In this document: positions 9,437-17,930 of the stretch, piece by piece | How positions within the stretch are numbered: position 1 is the stretch's first letter | How the letters are laid out: every line of letters starts with the position of its first letter | Source of the DNA: Parafrankia discariae | Lineage (GTDB): Bacteria; Actinomycetota; Actinomycetes; Frankiales; Frankiaceae | Direction of reading: 5' to 3' | DNA length: 64,000 nt | NCBI RefSeq assembly: GCF_000373365.1 | Contig: NZ_KB891102.1 | Location: 389,632 to 453,631, forward strand | Notes under the pieces: model-generated | Database searches by the model: none | The model's input: the letters and a program-made list of their open reading frames with translations, nothing else | Told to the model about the DNA's origin: nothing | Made by a program: the position numbers and the translations under genes

Positions 9437-9745
9437 GTGGCCGGACCGGCTTCGAAGATGGGATGGAAGGTCGTGGGCGGCGCGGCGACCGCGCTCGCCG
9501 GAACCGCGGCGAGCAGAGGCGTCACCGCGGCCTACCGCAAGGTGCGCAAGTCCGACCCGCCGGTGAACCCGGCGGACCCGGAGACCGACTGGGCGGAGGC
9601 GATCGCCTGGGCCGCGCTCTCCGGCCTGGTCATCGGCCTCGGCCGGCTGGCCGCCGAGCGGGTCGCCGCGCGCGGCTGGGTCCGGGCAACGGGCTCCCCG
9701 CCGCCCGGCATGCTACGCCCGGAGATCTCGACCTCGGACAACTAG
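9437..9745 (+). CDS. DUF4235-family small membrane-associated protein
   Basis: 102 residues. It matches the DUF4235 pattern: a short N-terminal hydrophobic helix (GWKVVGGAATALAGTAAS), a basic stretch AAYRKVRKSDPPVNPADPE, the conserved aromatic-alanine region WAEAIAWAALSGLVIGLGRL and a trailing amphipathic segment. The GTG at 9437 is chosen because GAGAGG lies six bases upstream and the frame further upstream has antisense-shadow composition. Function is unknown. The gene is divergent from dut. Confidence 0.75.
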   Translation: MAGPASKMGWKVVGGAATALAGTAASRGVTAAYRKVRKSDPPVNPADPETDWAEAIAWAALSGLVIGLGRLAAERVAARGWVRATGSPPPGMLRPEISTSDN

Positions 9746-9830
9746 CGGAGCGGGTTCTGGCGTGACCCAGCGGATCCTGGTGCCCGTCCCGCGGAGATTG
9801 ATCTGTCGCCGGCGTGCCGTGTCCGGTTCG

Positions 9831-9848
9831 GGTGTTCCGCGGAACACC
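9831..9848. repeat. Perfect 18-bp palindrome
   Basis: GGTGTTCCGCGGAACACC reads identically on both strands. It lies 86 bp beyond the DUF4235 stop and has no loop, so it looks more like a dimeric protein-binding site than a terminator. No gene start is close. Confidence 0.7.
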
Positions 9849-10065
9849 ACGGTCGACTGTTCTGGCTGTGATGACCACGGCCTGCGGGGGTTCGGAGGGT
9901 TCCGGGGTTCCGGAGGGGCACCGTGCTCGACCGTGGCTCGCGGTGGCCTCCGCCGCCGGGGGCGGGGCGTCCACCCGAGATCCTCAAGGCCGAAGCCGCA
10001 ACCGGAGAGCCGGAAGCGATAAGTATCCACGCCAACCCGGCCACTATGCGCGGCAGTCGAGGAAC

Positions 10066-10107
10066 CGTGGCCGTTGAGTGACAGCCAGGACTCACTCAAC
10101 GGCCACG
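10066..10107. terminator. Perfect 16-bp-stem hairpin, possible bidirectional terminator
   Basis: CGTGGCCGTTGAGTGA and its exact complement flank a 10-nt loop. No T-run follows. It could end transcripts from either side in a Rho-independent manner typical of GC-rich actinobacteria, or be a dispersed palindromic element. Confidence 0.5.
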
Positions 10108-10555
10108 CTTCGCCCGGCGGCGGAGCGTGGTTGCGCATAACAGCCGGTGGTGGGTTGCGCTTGAAGGTTCAGAGGGGCAGAGGGTGCTGGCAGCGCCTGG
10201 GTGGGCGGCCTGTGCGGGAGCGCTGCGGCGGCAACCGGTTGGGGCCCGACCGCAGTCGGAAGCGTCGTTCTCCAGACCGGCGAAGCCACAGCCCGCACCG
10301 CCAGAGCACGAACAAATCTCCGCCTATCGGTCAAAACTCCCGCGCACCGGGGTGCGCCTACTCACCGCTTGTCATCTTTCTGCCCTTTCAGGGCGAATCC
10401 CCTCGGGAACGCTGTCTGAAACGGCGAGAAAAAAATCAAACGGCGAGGAGCCGAGCAGCAAAGACAGACCGGAGCCTCCACCGTCGGACCCAGGCCCGCC
10501 GACCAGGCCCGCCAGCGGCCGGGGCACCGGCGATACCGCGCCCCACGGCGCGGGG

Positions 10556-11074
10556 TTAGTCCAGGCGGCGCAGGTCCTTGCGGAAGCGGCGCCCGTTCTC
10601 GACGTAGTGGGCGGCCGCCATGGTGATGAGCTCCTGCGAGGCGGCGCCCTCACGGATCTTCGCCGGGATGCCCAGCGCCATCGCCCGCTCGGGAACCACC
10701 ATCCGGTTGCCGACCACGGCGCCCGCGGCGACCAGCGCGCCCCGGGACACCCGGGCCTGGTGCAGCACGACCGACCCGGAACCGACCAGGGAGCCGTCCT
10801 CGACCACACAGCCCTCGAGGTGCACGATGTGCCCGATCACGCAGTCGTCCCCGACGATCGTGGGGAACTGGGCGGTCGTGTGGATCACCGTGCCGTCCTG
10901 GATGGACGTCCGCGCGCCGATGACGATGCGCCCCTGGTCGCCGCGCAGGACGACGCCGGGCCAGACCGTCGACTCCGGGCCGATCGTGACGTTCCCGATC
11001 ACCGTCGCGTCGGGATGGACGTACGCGGACGGATCGATCGAGGGTTCTAGCTCCCCCAGCGCGTAGATGGCCAC
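10556..11074 (-). CDS. Gamma-carbonic-anhydrase-like left-handed beta-helix protein
   Basis: 172 residues built on hexapeptide repeats (PDATVIGNVTIGPESTVWPG and on), ending with an alpha-helix. It resembles YrdA/PaaY and gamma-carbonic anhydrases. The first metal-ligand histidine (DGTVIHTT) and the second (IGHIVHLEGC) can be placed, but where true enzymes have a second histidine in LHGC there is glutamate (LEGC), while a histidine appears two residues earlier. Catalysis as a carbonic anhydrase is therefore uncertain. GTG 11074 is preferred because AGGA stands eight bases upstream; an ATG at 11092 is also open. Confidence 0.85.
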   Translation of the reverse strand: MAIYALGELEPSIDPSAYVHPDATVIGNVTIGPESTVWPGVVLRGDQGRIVIGARTSIQDGTVIHTTAQFPTIVGDDCVIGHIVHLEGCVVEDGSLVGSGSVVLHQARVSRGALVAAGAVVGNRMVVPERAMALGIPAKIREGAASQELITMAAAHYVENGRRFRKDLRRLD

Positions 11075-11145
11075 GTTTCCATCCTGCCGCATCGGGCCGC
11101 CACCCGGGGCACTCCCGGTTGCCGCCGCCGCTGGTCGCGGTGCTC

Positions 11146-12174
11146 TCAGCCGCTGGGGGACGGGTCGGTGAGGTGACGCAGCTTCGCCGGGTTGACCACG
11201 ATGTCGATCTCCGTGACCAGCCCGCCCCCGACGGTCAACGCGACGATGTTCACGAGCCGCGAACCCGCGTAGGTGGCCACCCCGGCTCCGCCGTTGACCT
11301 CGACCGGGACGAACCGCGTCCTGGGCCCGTGGTCCCGCAGCCCCTTCTCGACCAGCCCGCGCAGGAACCTCGCCACCTTCGCCGACCCCTCGATCGGACG
11401 AAGCGCGGCGCGCACGACGCCGCCGCCGTCCGAACGCAGCACGACGTCCGGGTCGAGGACGCGCAGCAGCGCGGCCAGGTCACCGCCGGCCGCGGCGGCC
11501 AGGAAGGCGTCGGCCACACCGCGCCGCTGCGCCGGGTCGGGATCGAAGCGGACGGCCCGCTCCCGCACGTGCCGCCGGGCCCGGCTCGCGAGCTGCCGGC
11601 TGGCGGCCGGGCTGCGCCCGGTCACCTCCGCGACCTCCTCGAAGCCGTAGCCGAACACGTCGTGCAGGATCAGCGCGGTCCGCTCGGCCGGGCTCAGCGA
11701 CTCCAGGACGACCAGCATGGCCATGTTGACCGACTCGGCGAGGGTGACCCGGTCCGCCGGATCGGCCCGCTCGGCGGCGACGGCCGTGATCTCGCCGGCC
11801 GGGGCGGTCGCGCCACCCCCGCCGGACGGCCCCGGCCGGCCCCGGTGGGGGTGGGCCGCGACACCGACCACCGCCGAGCCACCCGCCCCGCCCGGACCGG
11901 CCGGGTCGACCAGCGGCTCGGGCAGCCACGGCCCGACGTAGGTCTCCCGCCGGACCCGGGCCGAGCGGAGCTGGTCGAGGCAGAGACGGCCGACGACCAC
12001 GGTCAGCCAGCCGCGCAGGTCCTCGATGACGGCCGGGTCGGTCCGGGCGAGGCGCAGCCAGGCGTCCTGGACGATGTCCTCTGCGTCGGTGACCGAGCCG
12101 AGGATGCGGTAGGCCACGGCGCGCAGATACCCGCGCTCCGCCTCGAACGCCTCGGCCAGCTCCCCGATCAGCAT
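11146..12174 (-). CDS. ECF41-group RNA polymerase sigma factor with SnoaL-like C-terminal domain
   Basis: 342 residues. Sigma region 2 (YRILGSVTDAEDIVQDAWLR) and region 4 (LSPAERTALILHDVFGYGFE) are joined by an unusually long Gly/Ala/Pro-rich linker. The linker begins after WLPEPL, a hallmark of ECF41. The C-terminal 130 residues form the SnoaL-like extension that controls activity in this group, with the DGGG motif and NPAKL in place of the usual NPDKL. No anti-sigma gene is present, as is normal for ECF41. The COE-type oxidoreductase usually encoded next door is not seen; valS is upstream. A GGGGAG site precedes the ATG. Confidence 0.92.
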   Translation of the reverse strand: MLIGELAEAFEAERGYLRAVAYRILGSVTDAEDIVQDAWLRLARTDPAVIEDLRGWLTVVVGRLCLDQLRSARVRRETYVGPWLPEPLVDPAGPGGAGGSAVVGVAAHPHRGRPGPSGGGGATAPAGEITAVAAERADPADRVTLAESVNMAMLVVLESLSPAERTALILHDVFGYGFEEVAEVTGRSPAASRQLASRARRHVRERAVRFDPDPAQRRGVADAFLAAAAGGDLAALLRVLDPDVVLRSDGGGVVRAALRPIEGSAKVARFLRGLVEKGLRDHGPRTRFVPVEVNGGAGVATYAGSRLVNIVALTVGGGLVTEIDIVVNPAKLRHLTDPSPSG

Positions 12175-12297
12175 CTTCGGCTCCCCTCCCCGGTCAGGTC
12201 CTCGAGAACCCGACGGGACAGCCCGCCGCCCTGTGACACCCGCAGGCGGGCGCGGTGGGGGGCGGCGCGCAGGGCGCCCCGGCAGAGTGCCGGACGA

Positions 12298-14943
12298 TCA
12301 GCCGGCCGGCGGGACGAGCACCACGTCGACGGCCAGCTCACCGCCGGTGCCGACCAGGCTCAGCTCCCAGATGCCGCCGGCGCTGCGCAGGTCCGCGGCG
12401 GCCTGCCCGACCAGCTCGACGACGTCGGCGGCACCGCTGACCCGGGCGGTGGCGACCTCGGCCTTCATCGACACCTTCGCCTCGGACTTCGCCCGGCGCA
12501 CCGCGGAGAGCGCGGCACCGACCGCGTCCAGCAGCTCGGGACGGCCGTCCCCGGCGGCCTCGCGGATCTCGGCGGCCTCCGGCCAGCGCGCCCGGTGCAC
12601 CGAGCCCGCCCGCCACCAGGACCAGACCTCCTCGGTGACGAACGGCAGGCACGGCGCGAACAGGGTGAGCAGCGTGGAGAGCGCGATCGTCAGCGTCGCC
12701 CGGGCGGAGGCGGCGCCGGCCTCCCCGTGCCCGCCGTACGCCCGGCCCTTGACCAGCTCGACGTAGTCGTCGCAGAACCGCCAGAAGAAGGTCTCGGTGA
12801 CCTCGAGCGCCCGGGTGTAGTCGTAGCCCTCGAACGCGCCGGTGGCCGTGTCGACGACCCGGGCGAGCTCGGCGAGCAGCGCCCGGTCCAGCGGTTCGGT
12901 GACCGCGGCCGGGCCGGGAACCGCGTCGGCCGCGGGGACCGAGCCGCCGTCGAAGGCCACGCCCTCGATCACCCCGCCCTCGCCCGCCTCGGCGAGGCCC
13001 AGCACGAACCGGCTCGCGTTGAGGATCTTGATGGCGAGCCGGCGGCCGGTCTTCATCTGGCCGACGTCGAAGGCGGTGTCGGTGCCCGGCCGGCCCGAGG
13101 CCGCCCAGTAGCGGACGGCGTCCGAGCCATGCTGCTCCAGCAGGCCCATCGGCGTGACGACGTTGCCCTTGGACTTCGACATCTTCTTGCGGTCCGGGTC
13201 GAGGATCCAGCCGGAGATCGCCGCGTCCGTCCAGGGCAGGGTGCCGAACTCGTCGTGGCTGCGCAGCACGGTGGAGAACAGCCAGGTCCGGATGATCTCG
13301 TGCGCCTGCGGGCGCAGGTTCATCGGGAACACCTGCGCGAACAGGGCCGGGTCGCTCTCCCAGCCGCTGGCGATCAGCGGCGTCAGGGAGGAGGTGGCCC
13401 AGGTGTCCATGACGTCCGGGTCGGCCATGAAGCCGCCGGGCACGCCCCGCTGCTCGGCGGTGTAGCCCGGGGGGACGTCGCTGGACGGGTCGACCGGCAG
13501 GGTGGCCTCGTCCGCGACGATCGGGGCGTCGTGGCGCGGCTGGCCGTCCGCGTCGAGCGGGTACCAGACCGGGAAGGGCACACCGAAGAAACGCTGCCGG
13601 CTGATCAGCCAGTCACCGTTGAGGCCGTCCACCCAGTTCTCGTACCGCACCCGCATGTACTCGGGGTGCCAGCGCAGCTCGGCGCCGCGCTGGCGGAGCT
13701 CCGCGCGCAACCGCTCGTCCCGGCCGCCGTTGCGGATGTACCACTGGCGGGTGGTGACGATCTCGAGCGGGCGGTCGCCCTTCTCGTAGAACTTCACCGG
13801 ATGGCTGATCGCCCGCGGCTCGCCGAGCAGCGCGCCGGACTCCCGCAGGGCCGCCACGACCGCCGTCCGGGCGGCGGCGATGGTCTTCCCGCCGAGCTCG
13901 GCGTAGTGCTCCCGGCCGGCCGGCGAGGAGATCGCCTCGGGGGCCTCGGCGATCAGGCGGCCGTCCCGGCCGATCACCGCGCGGGCGGGCAGCCGCAGCT
14001 CACGCCACCAGATGACGTCGGTGAGGTCACCGAACGTACAGATCATGGCGATGCCGGAGCCCTTCTCCGGATCGGCCAGCCGGTGCGCCACCACCGGCAC
14101 CTCGACGTCGAACAGCGGCGTGCGCACCGTCTGCCCGAACAGCGGCTGGTAGCGCGCGTCGTCGGGGTGCGCCACCAGCGCCACGCAGGCCGGCAGCAGC
14201 TCGGGACGGGTCGTCTCGATCACCACCGGGTCGCCGCCGGGCCGCCCGAACGCCAGCGTGTGGTAGGCCCCGGGGCGTTCCCGGTCCTCCAGCTCGGCCT
14301 GGGCGACGGCGGTGCGGAAGGTGACGTCCCACAGCGTCGGGGCCTCGGCCAGGTAGGCCTGGCCGCGGGCGAGGTTACGCAGGAAGGCCCGCTGGGCCAC
14401 CGCGCGGGACCGGGTGTCGATGGTCGCGTAGGTGTGCGACCAGTCGACGGACAGGCCGAGGCGGCGCCAGAGCTCCTCGAAGCCCTTCTCGTCCTCGATC
14501 GTCAGCGTCTCGCACAGCTCGACGAAGTTGCGCCGGGAGATCGGGAGCTGGTCCTTGCCCGGCTTCGCCGGCGGAGTGAAGTCCGGGTCGTAGGGCAGCG
14601 ACGGGTCGCAGCGCACGCCGTAGTAGTTCTGCACCCGGCGCTCGGTCGGCAGCCCGTTGTCGTCGAACCCCATCGGGTAGAAGACCTCGCGCCCGCGCAT
14701 CCGCTGGAACCGGGCGATCAGGTCGGTGTGGGTGTACGAGAACACGTGGCCCACGTGCAGCGAGCCGCTCACGGTCGGTGGCGGAGTGTCCACCGAGTAG
14801 ACCCGCTCCCGCGGCGCCGACCGGTCGAACTCATAGGTTCCGCGCTCGTGCCAGTGCTCGGACCAGCGGGTCTCGATCCCGTCCAAGCTCGGCTTGGCGG
14901 GCATCGCGCGGGTCGGCCGTTCCGTACTGTCCGTTGCCACCAC
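12298..14943 (-). CDS. valS: Valyl-tRNA synthetase
   Basis: About 881 residues from GTG 14943. It charges tRNA-Val. The class I signatures are clear: the HIGH variant HVGH near residue 62 and KMSKSKG near residue 584, with the editing domain between them and the anticodon-binding domain after. The open frame runs to 15054, but the extra 37 residues are Arg/Gly-rich and unlike the family. Three in-frame GTGs cluster at 14938-14949, and AGGA at 14952-14955 best fits 14943. The protein begins its conserved region with [14 protein letters not shown]. It is divergent from the inositol monophosphatase gene. Confidence 0.95.
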   Translation of the reverse strand: MVATDSTERPTRAMPAKPSLDGIETRWSEHWHERGTYEFDRSAPRERVYSVDTPPPTVSGSLHVGHVFSYTHTDLIARFQRMRGREVFYPMGFDDNGLPTERRVQNYYGVRCDPSLPYDPDFTPPAKPGKDQLPISRRNFVELCETLTIEDEKGFEELWRRLGLSVDWSHTYATIDTRSRAVAQRAFLRNLARGQAYLAEAPTLWDVTFRTAVAQAELEDRERPGAYHTLAFGRPGGDPVVIETTRPELLPACVALVAHPDDARYQPLFGQTVRTPLFDVEVPVVAHRLADPEKGSGIAMICTFGDLTDVIWWRELRLPARAVIGRDGRLIAEAPEAISSPAGREHYAELGGKTIAAARTAVVAALRESGALLGEPRAISHPVKFYEKGDRPLEIVTTRQWYIRNGGRDERLRAELRQRGAELRWHPEYMRVRYENWVDGLNGDWLISRQRFFGVPFPVWYPLDADGQPRHDAPIVADEATLPVDPSSDVPPGYTAEQRGVPGGFMADPDVMDTWATSSLTPLIASGWESDPALFAQVFPMNLRPQAHEIIRTWLFSTVLRSHDEFGTLPWTDAAISGWILDPDRKKMSKSKGNVVTPMGLLEQHGSDAVRYWAASGRPGTDTAFDVGQMKTGRRLAIKILNASRFVLGLAEAGEGGVIEGVAFDGGSVPAADAVPGPAAVTEPLDRALLAELARVVDTATGAFEGYDYTRALEVTETFFWRFCDDYVELVKGRAYGGHGEAGAASARATLTIALSTLLTLFAPCLPFVTEEVWSWWRAGSVHRARWPEAAEIREAAGDGRPELLDAVGAALSAVRRAKSEAKVSMKAEVATARVSGAADVVELVGQAAADLRSAGGIWELSLVGTGGELAVDVVLVPPAG

Positions 14944-15071
14944 GCGCACAATCCTACGGGGCACGCGATCGTCGCCGTCGCGGCGGGAGCCGGGCCGCGG
15001 GCCGCGGGCCATCCCGGTGGGAGCCCGGCCCCGCCCCCTCGGCGTTCCCGCCACCGGCGTGCCTTGGCAGG

Positions 15072-15959
15072 ATGAGCAGCGTGGACTCGCCCCCCAGCAC
15101 CCTGCGCCCGGCCCCGGCCGCCCTGCTCGACCTCGGCCTGGACGTCGCCCGCGAGGCCGGGGCCCTGCTCGTCACCGGCCGGGCCGGCACGGTGGCCGCC
15201 GAGGCGACGAAATCCTCGCCGACCGACGTCGTCACCGCGCTGGACCGGGCCTCGGAGGCCCTCGTCGCCCGCCGCCTGCGCGCGGCCCGCCCGGACGACG
15301 GCCTGCTCGGCGAGGAGGGCTCGGACACCGCGGGCACCAGCGGCGTGCGCTGGATCGTCGACCCCCTCGACGGGACGGTCAACTTCCTCTACCGCCTGCC
15401 CAACTGGGCGGTGTCGATCGCGGCCGAGCTGGACGGCGAGATCGTGGCCGGGGTGGTGCACGCCCCCGCGATGGGGGTCACCTACACCGCCGTCCGCGGC
15501 GGCGGCGCCTTCCACCGGGAGACACCGGTGGGGTCCGCGGCCGGGGAGCCGGCGAGGCTGACCGCTTCGACGGTGACCGAGCTGGGCGGCGCGCTCGTCG
15601 CCACCGGCTTCGGGTACACCGAGCGCCGCCGCGCGACCCAGGCCGCGGTGCTGACCCGGGTCGCGCCCAGGGTCCGCGACATCCGCCGGATGGGTGCCGC
15701 CTCCCTCGACCTCTGCGCCGCCGCGGCGGGCCTCGTCGACGCCTACTACGAACGTGGGCTGCACCCCTGGGACCACGCGGCGGGCGCGCTGATCGCCGCC
15801 GAGGCGGGCCTGCTGGTCGGCGGCCTGGACGGCCGGGGAGCCGGCGAGGACCTCGTCGTCGCGGCTCCCCCCGCCCTGTTCGCCCCGCTCACCGCCCTGC
15901 TCGCCCAGCACCCCCGCGCCGACACCGACCAGGGGACACCCGCGGTCACGGGAGAGTGA
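15072..15959 (+). CDS. Inositol monophosphatase-family phosphatase (SuhB-like)
   Basis: 295 residues. It is a Mg2+-dependent phosphomonoesterase of the IMPase/FBPase fold. The metal-site motifs are [18 protein letters not shown] (residues about 95-106) and [16 protein letters not shown]. Substrate could be myo-inositol-1-phosphate, feeding inositol lipids and mycothiol, or histidinol phosphate; sequence alone does not decide. The ATG at 15072 and a GTG at 15081 are both possible, and AGGA is better spaced for the latter. The stop overlaps the convergent epimerase gene by 14 bp. Confidence 0.9.
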   Translation: MSSVDSPPSTLRPAPAALLDLGLDVAREAGALLVTGRAGTVAAEATKSSPTDVVTALDRASEALVARRLRAARPDDGLLGEEGSDTAGTSGVRWIVDPLDGTVNFLYRLPNWAVSIAAELDGEIVAGVVHAPAMGVTYTAVRGGGAFHRETPVGSAAGEPARLTASTVTELGGALVATGFGYTERRRATQAAVLTRVAPRVRDIRRMGAASLDLCAAAAGLVDAYYERGLHPWDHAAGALIAAEAGLLVGGLDGRGAGEDLVVAAPPALFAPLTALLAQHPRADTDQGTPAVTGE

Positions 15960-17835
15960 GCGTGCCTCCCGGCGTCGGCTCGCCGGTCCCGACCGGTGGG
16001 CGCTCGAACCAGACCGTCCGGCGGACGTAGTCGATGTGGCTGACGATGATCCGTACGACGCGGCGGGAGACGTCGTCCACGTCGTAGTCGGGGACGATCC
16101 GCGGCGTCCGGTCCCCCCGCGCGGCGTCGACGACCAGGTCGACGGCGGCGAGGACCCGGTCCGGCCGGGGCAGGCAGGAGACGGCCACGCCGTGTTCGAC
16201 GCCCTCGGGGCGCTCGTGCGCCTCCCGGATCAGCACCGCGGGGAACCCGAGCAGTGCGGCCTCCTCGGTCAGCGAGCCGCTGTCCGAGATCACGCACAGC
16301 GCCGCCCGCTGCAACGCGCTGTAGTCCGCGAACCCGAAGGGCCGACAGAAGCGGACGAGGCCGTCGGTCGCCGGGGCCCGGCCGGACGCCTCGAGGGTGT
16401 CGAGGCGATCCCGGGTACGCGGGTGGGTGGAGACGATGATCGGCACCCGGTAGCGGGCGGCCAACGCGTTGAGGGTCTCGAGCAGGCCGATGAGCAGCTC
16501 CGGCGCGTCGACGTTCTCCTCCCGGTGCGCGCTGACCACCAGGAAGTGGCCCGCGGTGACGCCGAGGGTGGTGAGCACCGGCGAGGAGTCGACGAGCGGC
16601 GCGTAGTGGTCGAGGACCTCCTTCATCGGCGAGCCCGTGACGAAGATCCGCTGCGTCGGCAGGCCCTCCGCCAGCAGGTGGCGCCGCGCGTGCTCGGTGA
16701 GCGGGAGGTTGATGTCGCTGAGGTGGTCGACCAGCCGGCGGTTGGTCTCCTCCGGCACCCGGTCGTCGAAACACCGGTTGCCGGCCGCCAGGTGGAACAC
16801 CGGGATGTGCCGCCGCCGGGCCGCGATGACCGCCAGCGTGGTGTTCGTGTCCCCGTAGAGCAGTAGCGCGTCCGGGGCCTCGTCGACGAACACCGCGTCG
16901 GCGCGGGCGATCACCCGGCCGATGGTCTCGGCGGCGCTCGCGCCGACCGCGTCGAGGAAGTGGTCCGGTTTGCGGATGCCGAGCTCGTCGAAGAACACCT
17001 GGTTCAGTTCATAGTCATAGTGCTGGCCCGAGTGGACCAGGCACACGTCCACGGCCCGCTCCAGCACCGCGATGATCCGGCTCAGCCTCACGATCTCCGG
17101 ACGGGTGCCGACCAGGATCATGACCCGCGCCCGGTGCTCGGCCGGCCCGGGGCGGCCGCGCGGCACCGGCGCGGGAAGTCCCGTGATCTCCGTGCGCGGC
17201 AACCGCTCGGGCAGGGTCATCCGGCCGGCCGGGCCGGGGCGGTCCGGGGAGAGCCGCCGGCTCGGCACCGTGGGAACGGTCGGCCCGGTCGGCCCGGTCG
17301 GGGCGACCGGCGTGGACGGCGCGGTCGGCACTGAGGGGCCTGTTCGTGCGGTCGTTCCCGCCGTCCCCGTCATCGCGGTCACTCCTCCTCGTTCTCGGTC
17401 CGCCGTCCCCCGCCCGGCGGCGCTCCCGCCCGCCGGGCCCCGGTCCGCGGCGTTCTGGTCCGCGGTGCCCGGTCCGACGGCGGGGGGGCCGTCCGGTGGC
17501 CTGGGCCTGGCCACCGGTATCCGTGGGGACACCTCGACGCCAGGCTCTCCGGCGGCACCCGGATCACGCCGGGCCTCCGCGCCACGCCGGACGTCAGGCT
17601 CACGCCGGTCCTCCGGACCGCGCTGGGCTTCCGGACCGCGCCGGTCCTCCGCACCGCGCTGGGCTTCCGCACCGCGCTGGGCTTCCGCACCGCGCTGGGC
17701 TTCCAGACCACGCTGACGGTGGGCGCCCCCGCCGGAGAACCAGTTCCGGAAGAAGCCCGTCCGGGTGAGCTCGGCGTCGTCCCCGTGCTGCCGGGCGCCC
17801 GGATGGTCGTCTCTGTCGCCGCTCGTTCTCGACAC
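15946..17835 (-). CDS. wecB: UDP-N-acetylglucosamine 2-epimerase (non-hydrolysing, WecB/CapG type) with long repeat-rich N-terminus
   Basis: 629 residues. The last 390 or so are the epimerase (family length about 370), which interconverts UDP-GlcNAc and UDP-ManNAc or related 2-epimers. Visible motifs are MILVGTRPEIVRLSRI, HSGQHYDYELNQVFF, LYGDTNTTLAV, RCFDDRVPEETNRRLVDH, VSAHREENVD and ISDSGSLTEEA. In the position of the active-site HxEAG, the sequence is HLAAGNRC, so the conserved glutamate is alanine. The first 240 residues are low complexity, including hexapeptide AQRGAE repeats. The GTG start has AGAAGGGA upstream. The SDR and methyltransferase genes next to it suggest a surface-glycan sugar pathway. 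Confidence 0.88.
   Translation of the reverse strand: MSRTSGDRDDHPGARQHGDDAELTRTGFFRNWFSGGGAHRQRGLEAQRGAEAQRGAEAQRGAEDRRGPEAQRGPEDRREPDVRRGAEARRDPGAAGEPGVEVSPRIPVARPRPPDGPPAVGPGTADQNAADRGPAGGSAAGRGTADRERGGVTAMTGTAGTTARTGPSVPTAPSTPVAPTGPTGPTVPTVPSRRLSPDRPGPAGRMTLPERLPRTEITGLPAPVPRGRPGPAEHRARVMILVGTRPEIVRLSRIIAVLERAVDVCLVHSGQHYDYELNQVFFDELGIRKPDHFLDAVGASAAETIGRVIARADAVFVDEAPDALLLYGDTNTTLAVIAARRRHIPVFHLAAGNRCFDDRVPEETNRRLVDHLSDINLPLTEHARRHLLAEGLPTQRIFVTGSPMKEVLDHYAPLVDSSPVLTTLGVTAGHFLVVSAHREENVDAPELLIGLLETLNALAARYRVPIIVSTHPRTRDRLDTLEASGRAPATDGLVRFCRPFGFADYSALQRAALCVISDSGSLTEEAALLGFPAVLIREAHERPEGVEHGVAVSCLPRPDRVLAAVDLVVDAARGDRTPRIVPDYDVDDVSRRVVRIIVSHIDYVRRTVWFERPPVGTGEPTPGGTLTLP
17615..17704. repeat. 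18-bp in-frame tandem repeats (5 units) in the epimerase gene
   Basis: Three identical units of GCACCGCGCTGGGCTTCC (17651-17704) are preceded by two diverged ones. On the minus strand they encode Arg-Gly-Ala-Glu-Ala-Gln-type hexapeptides, a highly charged and probably disordered segment. Confidence 0.9.
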
Positions 17836-17930
17836 GCCGCTGTCCCTTCTACCGGAGCGGATCGACCGGCCCGGCCGACCGGGGCTGATGCGGCGGCCGG
17901 TTACCGGAGCCGGGTTCGTCGAGGTTCCTG

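Larger units (their letters stand above)
9746..10555. other. 810-bp region without a supported gene, rich in palindromes
   Basis: No frame here has a believable start with conserved sequence. The stretch contains an exact 18-bp palindrome (9831-9848), a perfect 16-bp-stem hairpin (10066-10107), a small GCGCACC/GGTGCGC hairpin (10342-10357) and a direct repeat ACGGCGAG flanking an A-run near 10417-10446. Its GC content falls locally near 10300-10450. It may hold terminators, promoters or a small RNA. Confidence 0.5.

Noticed and set aside
12298-15054. Longer valS start at 15054
   Set aside because: The extra N-terminal residues are Arg/Gly-rich and family members begin near [14 protein letters not shown] with AGGA upstream at 14943 fits better.
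11119-15075. Plus-strand open frame of 1318 codons
   Set aside because: It runs antisense to the sigma factor and valS genes and has Arg/Gly/Pro/His-rich shadow composition. It is typical of very high-GC DNA and shows no family motifs.
17615-17704. Short regular repeats considered as a CRISPR array
   Set aside because: The units are contiguous with no unique spacers and lie in frame inside a coding sequence. The same holds for the repeats at 1469, 6947, 9151, 23321 and 62466.
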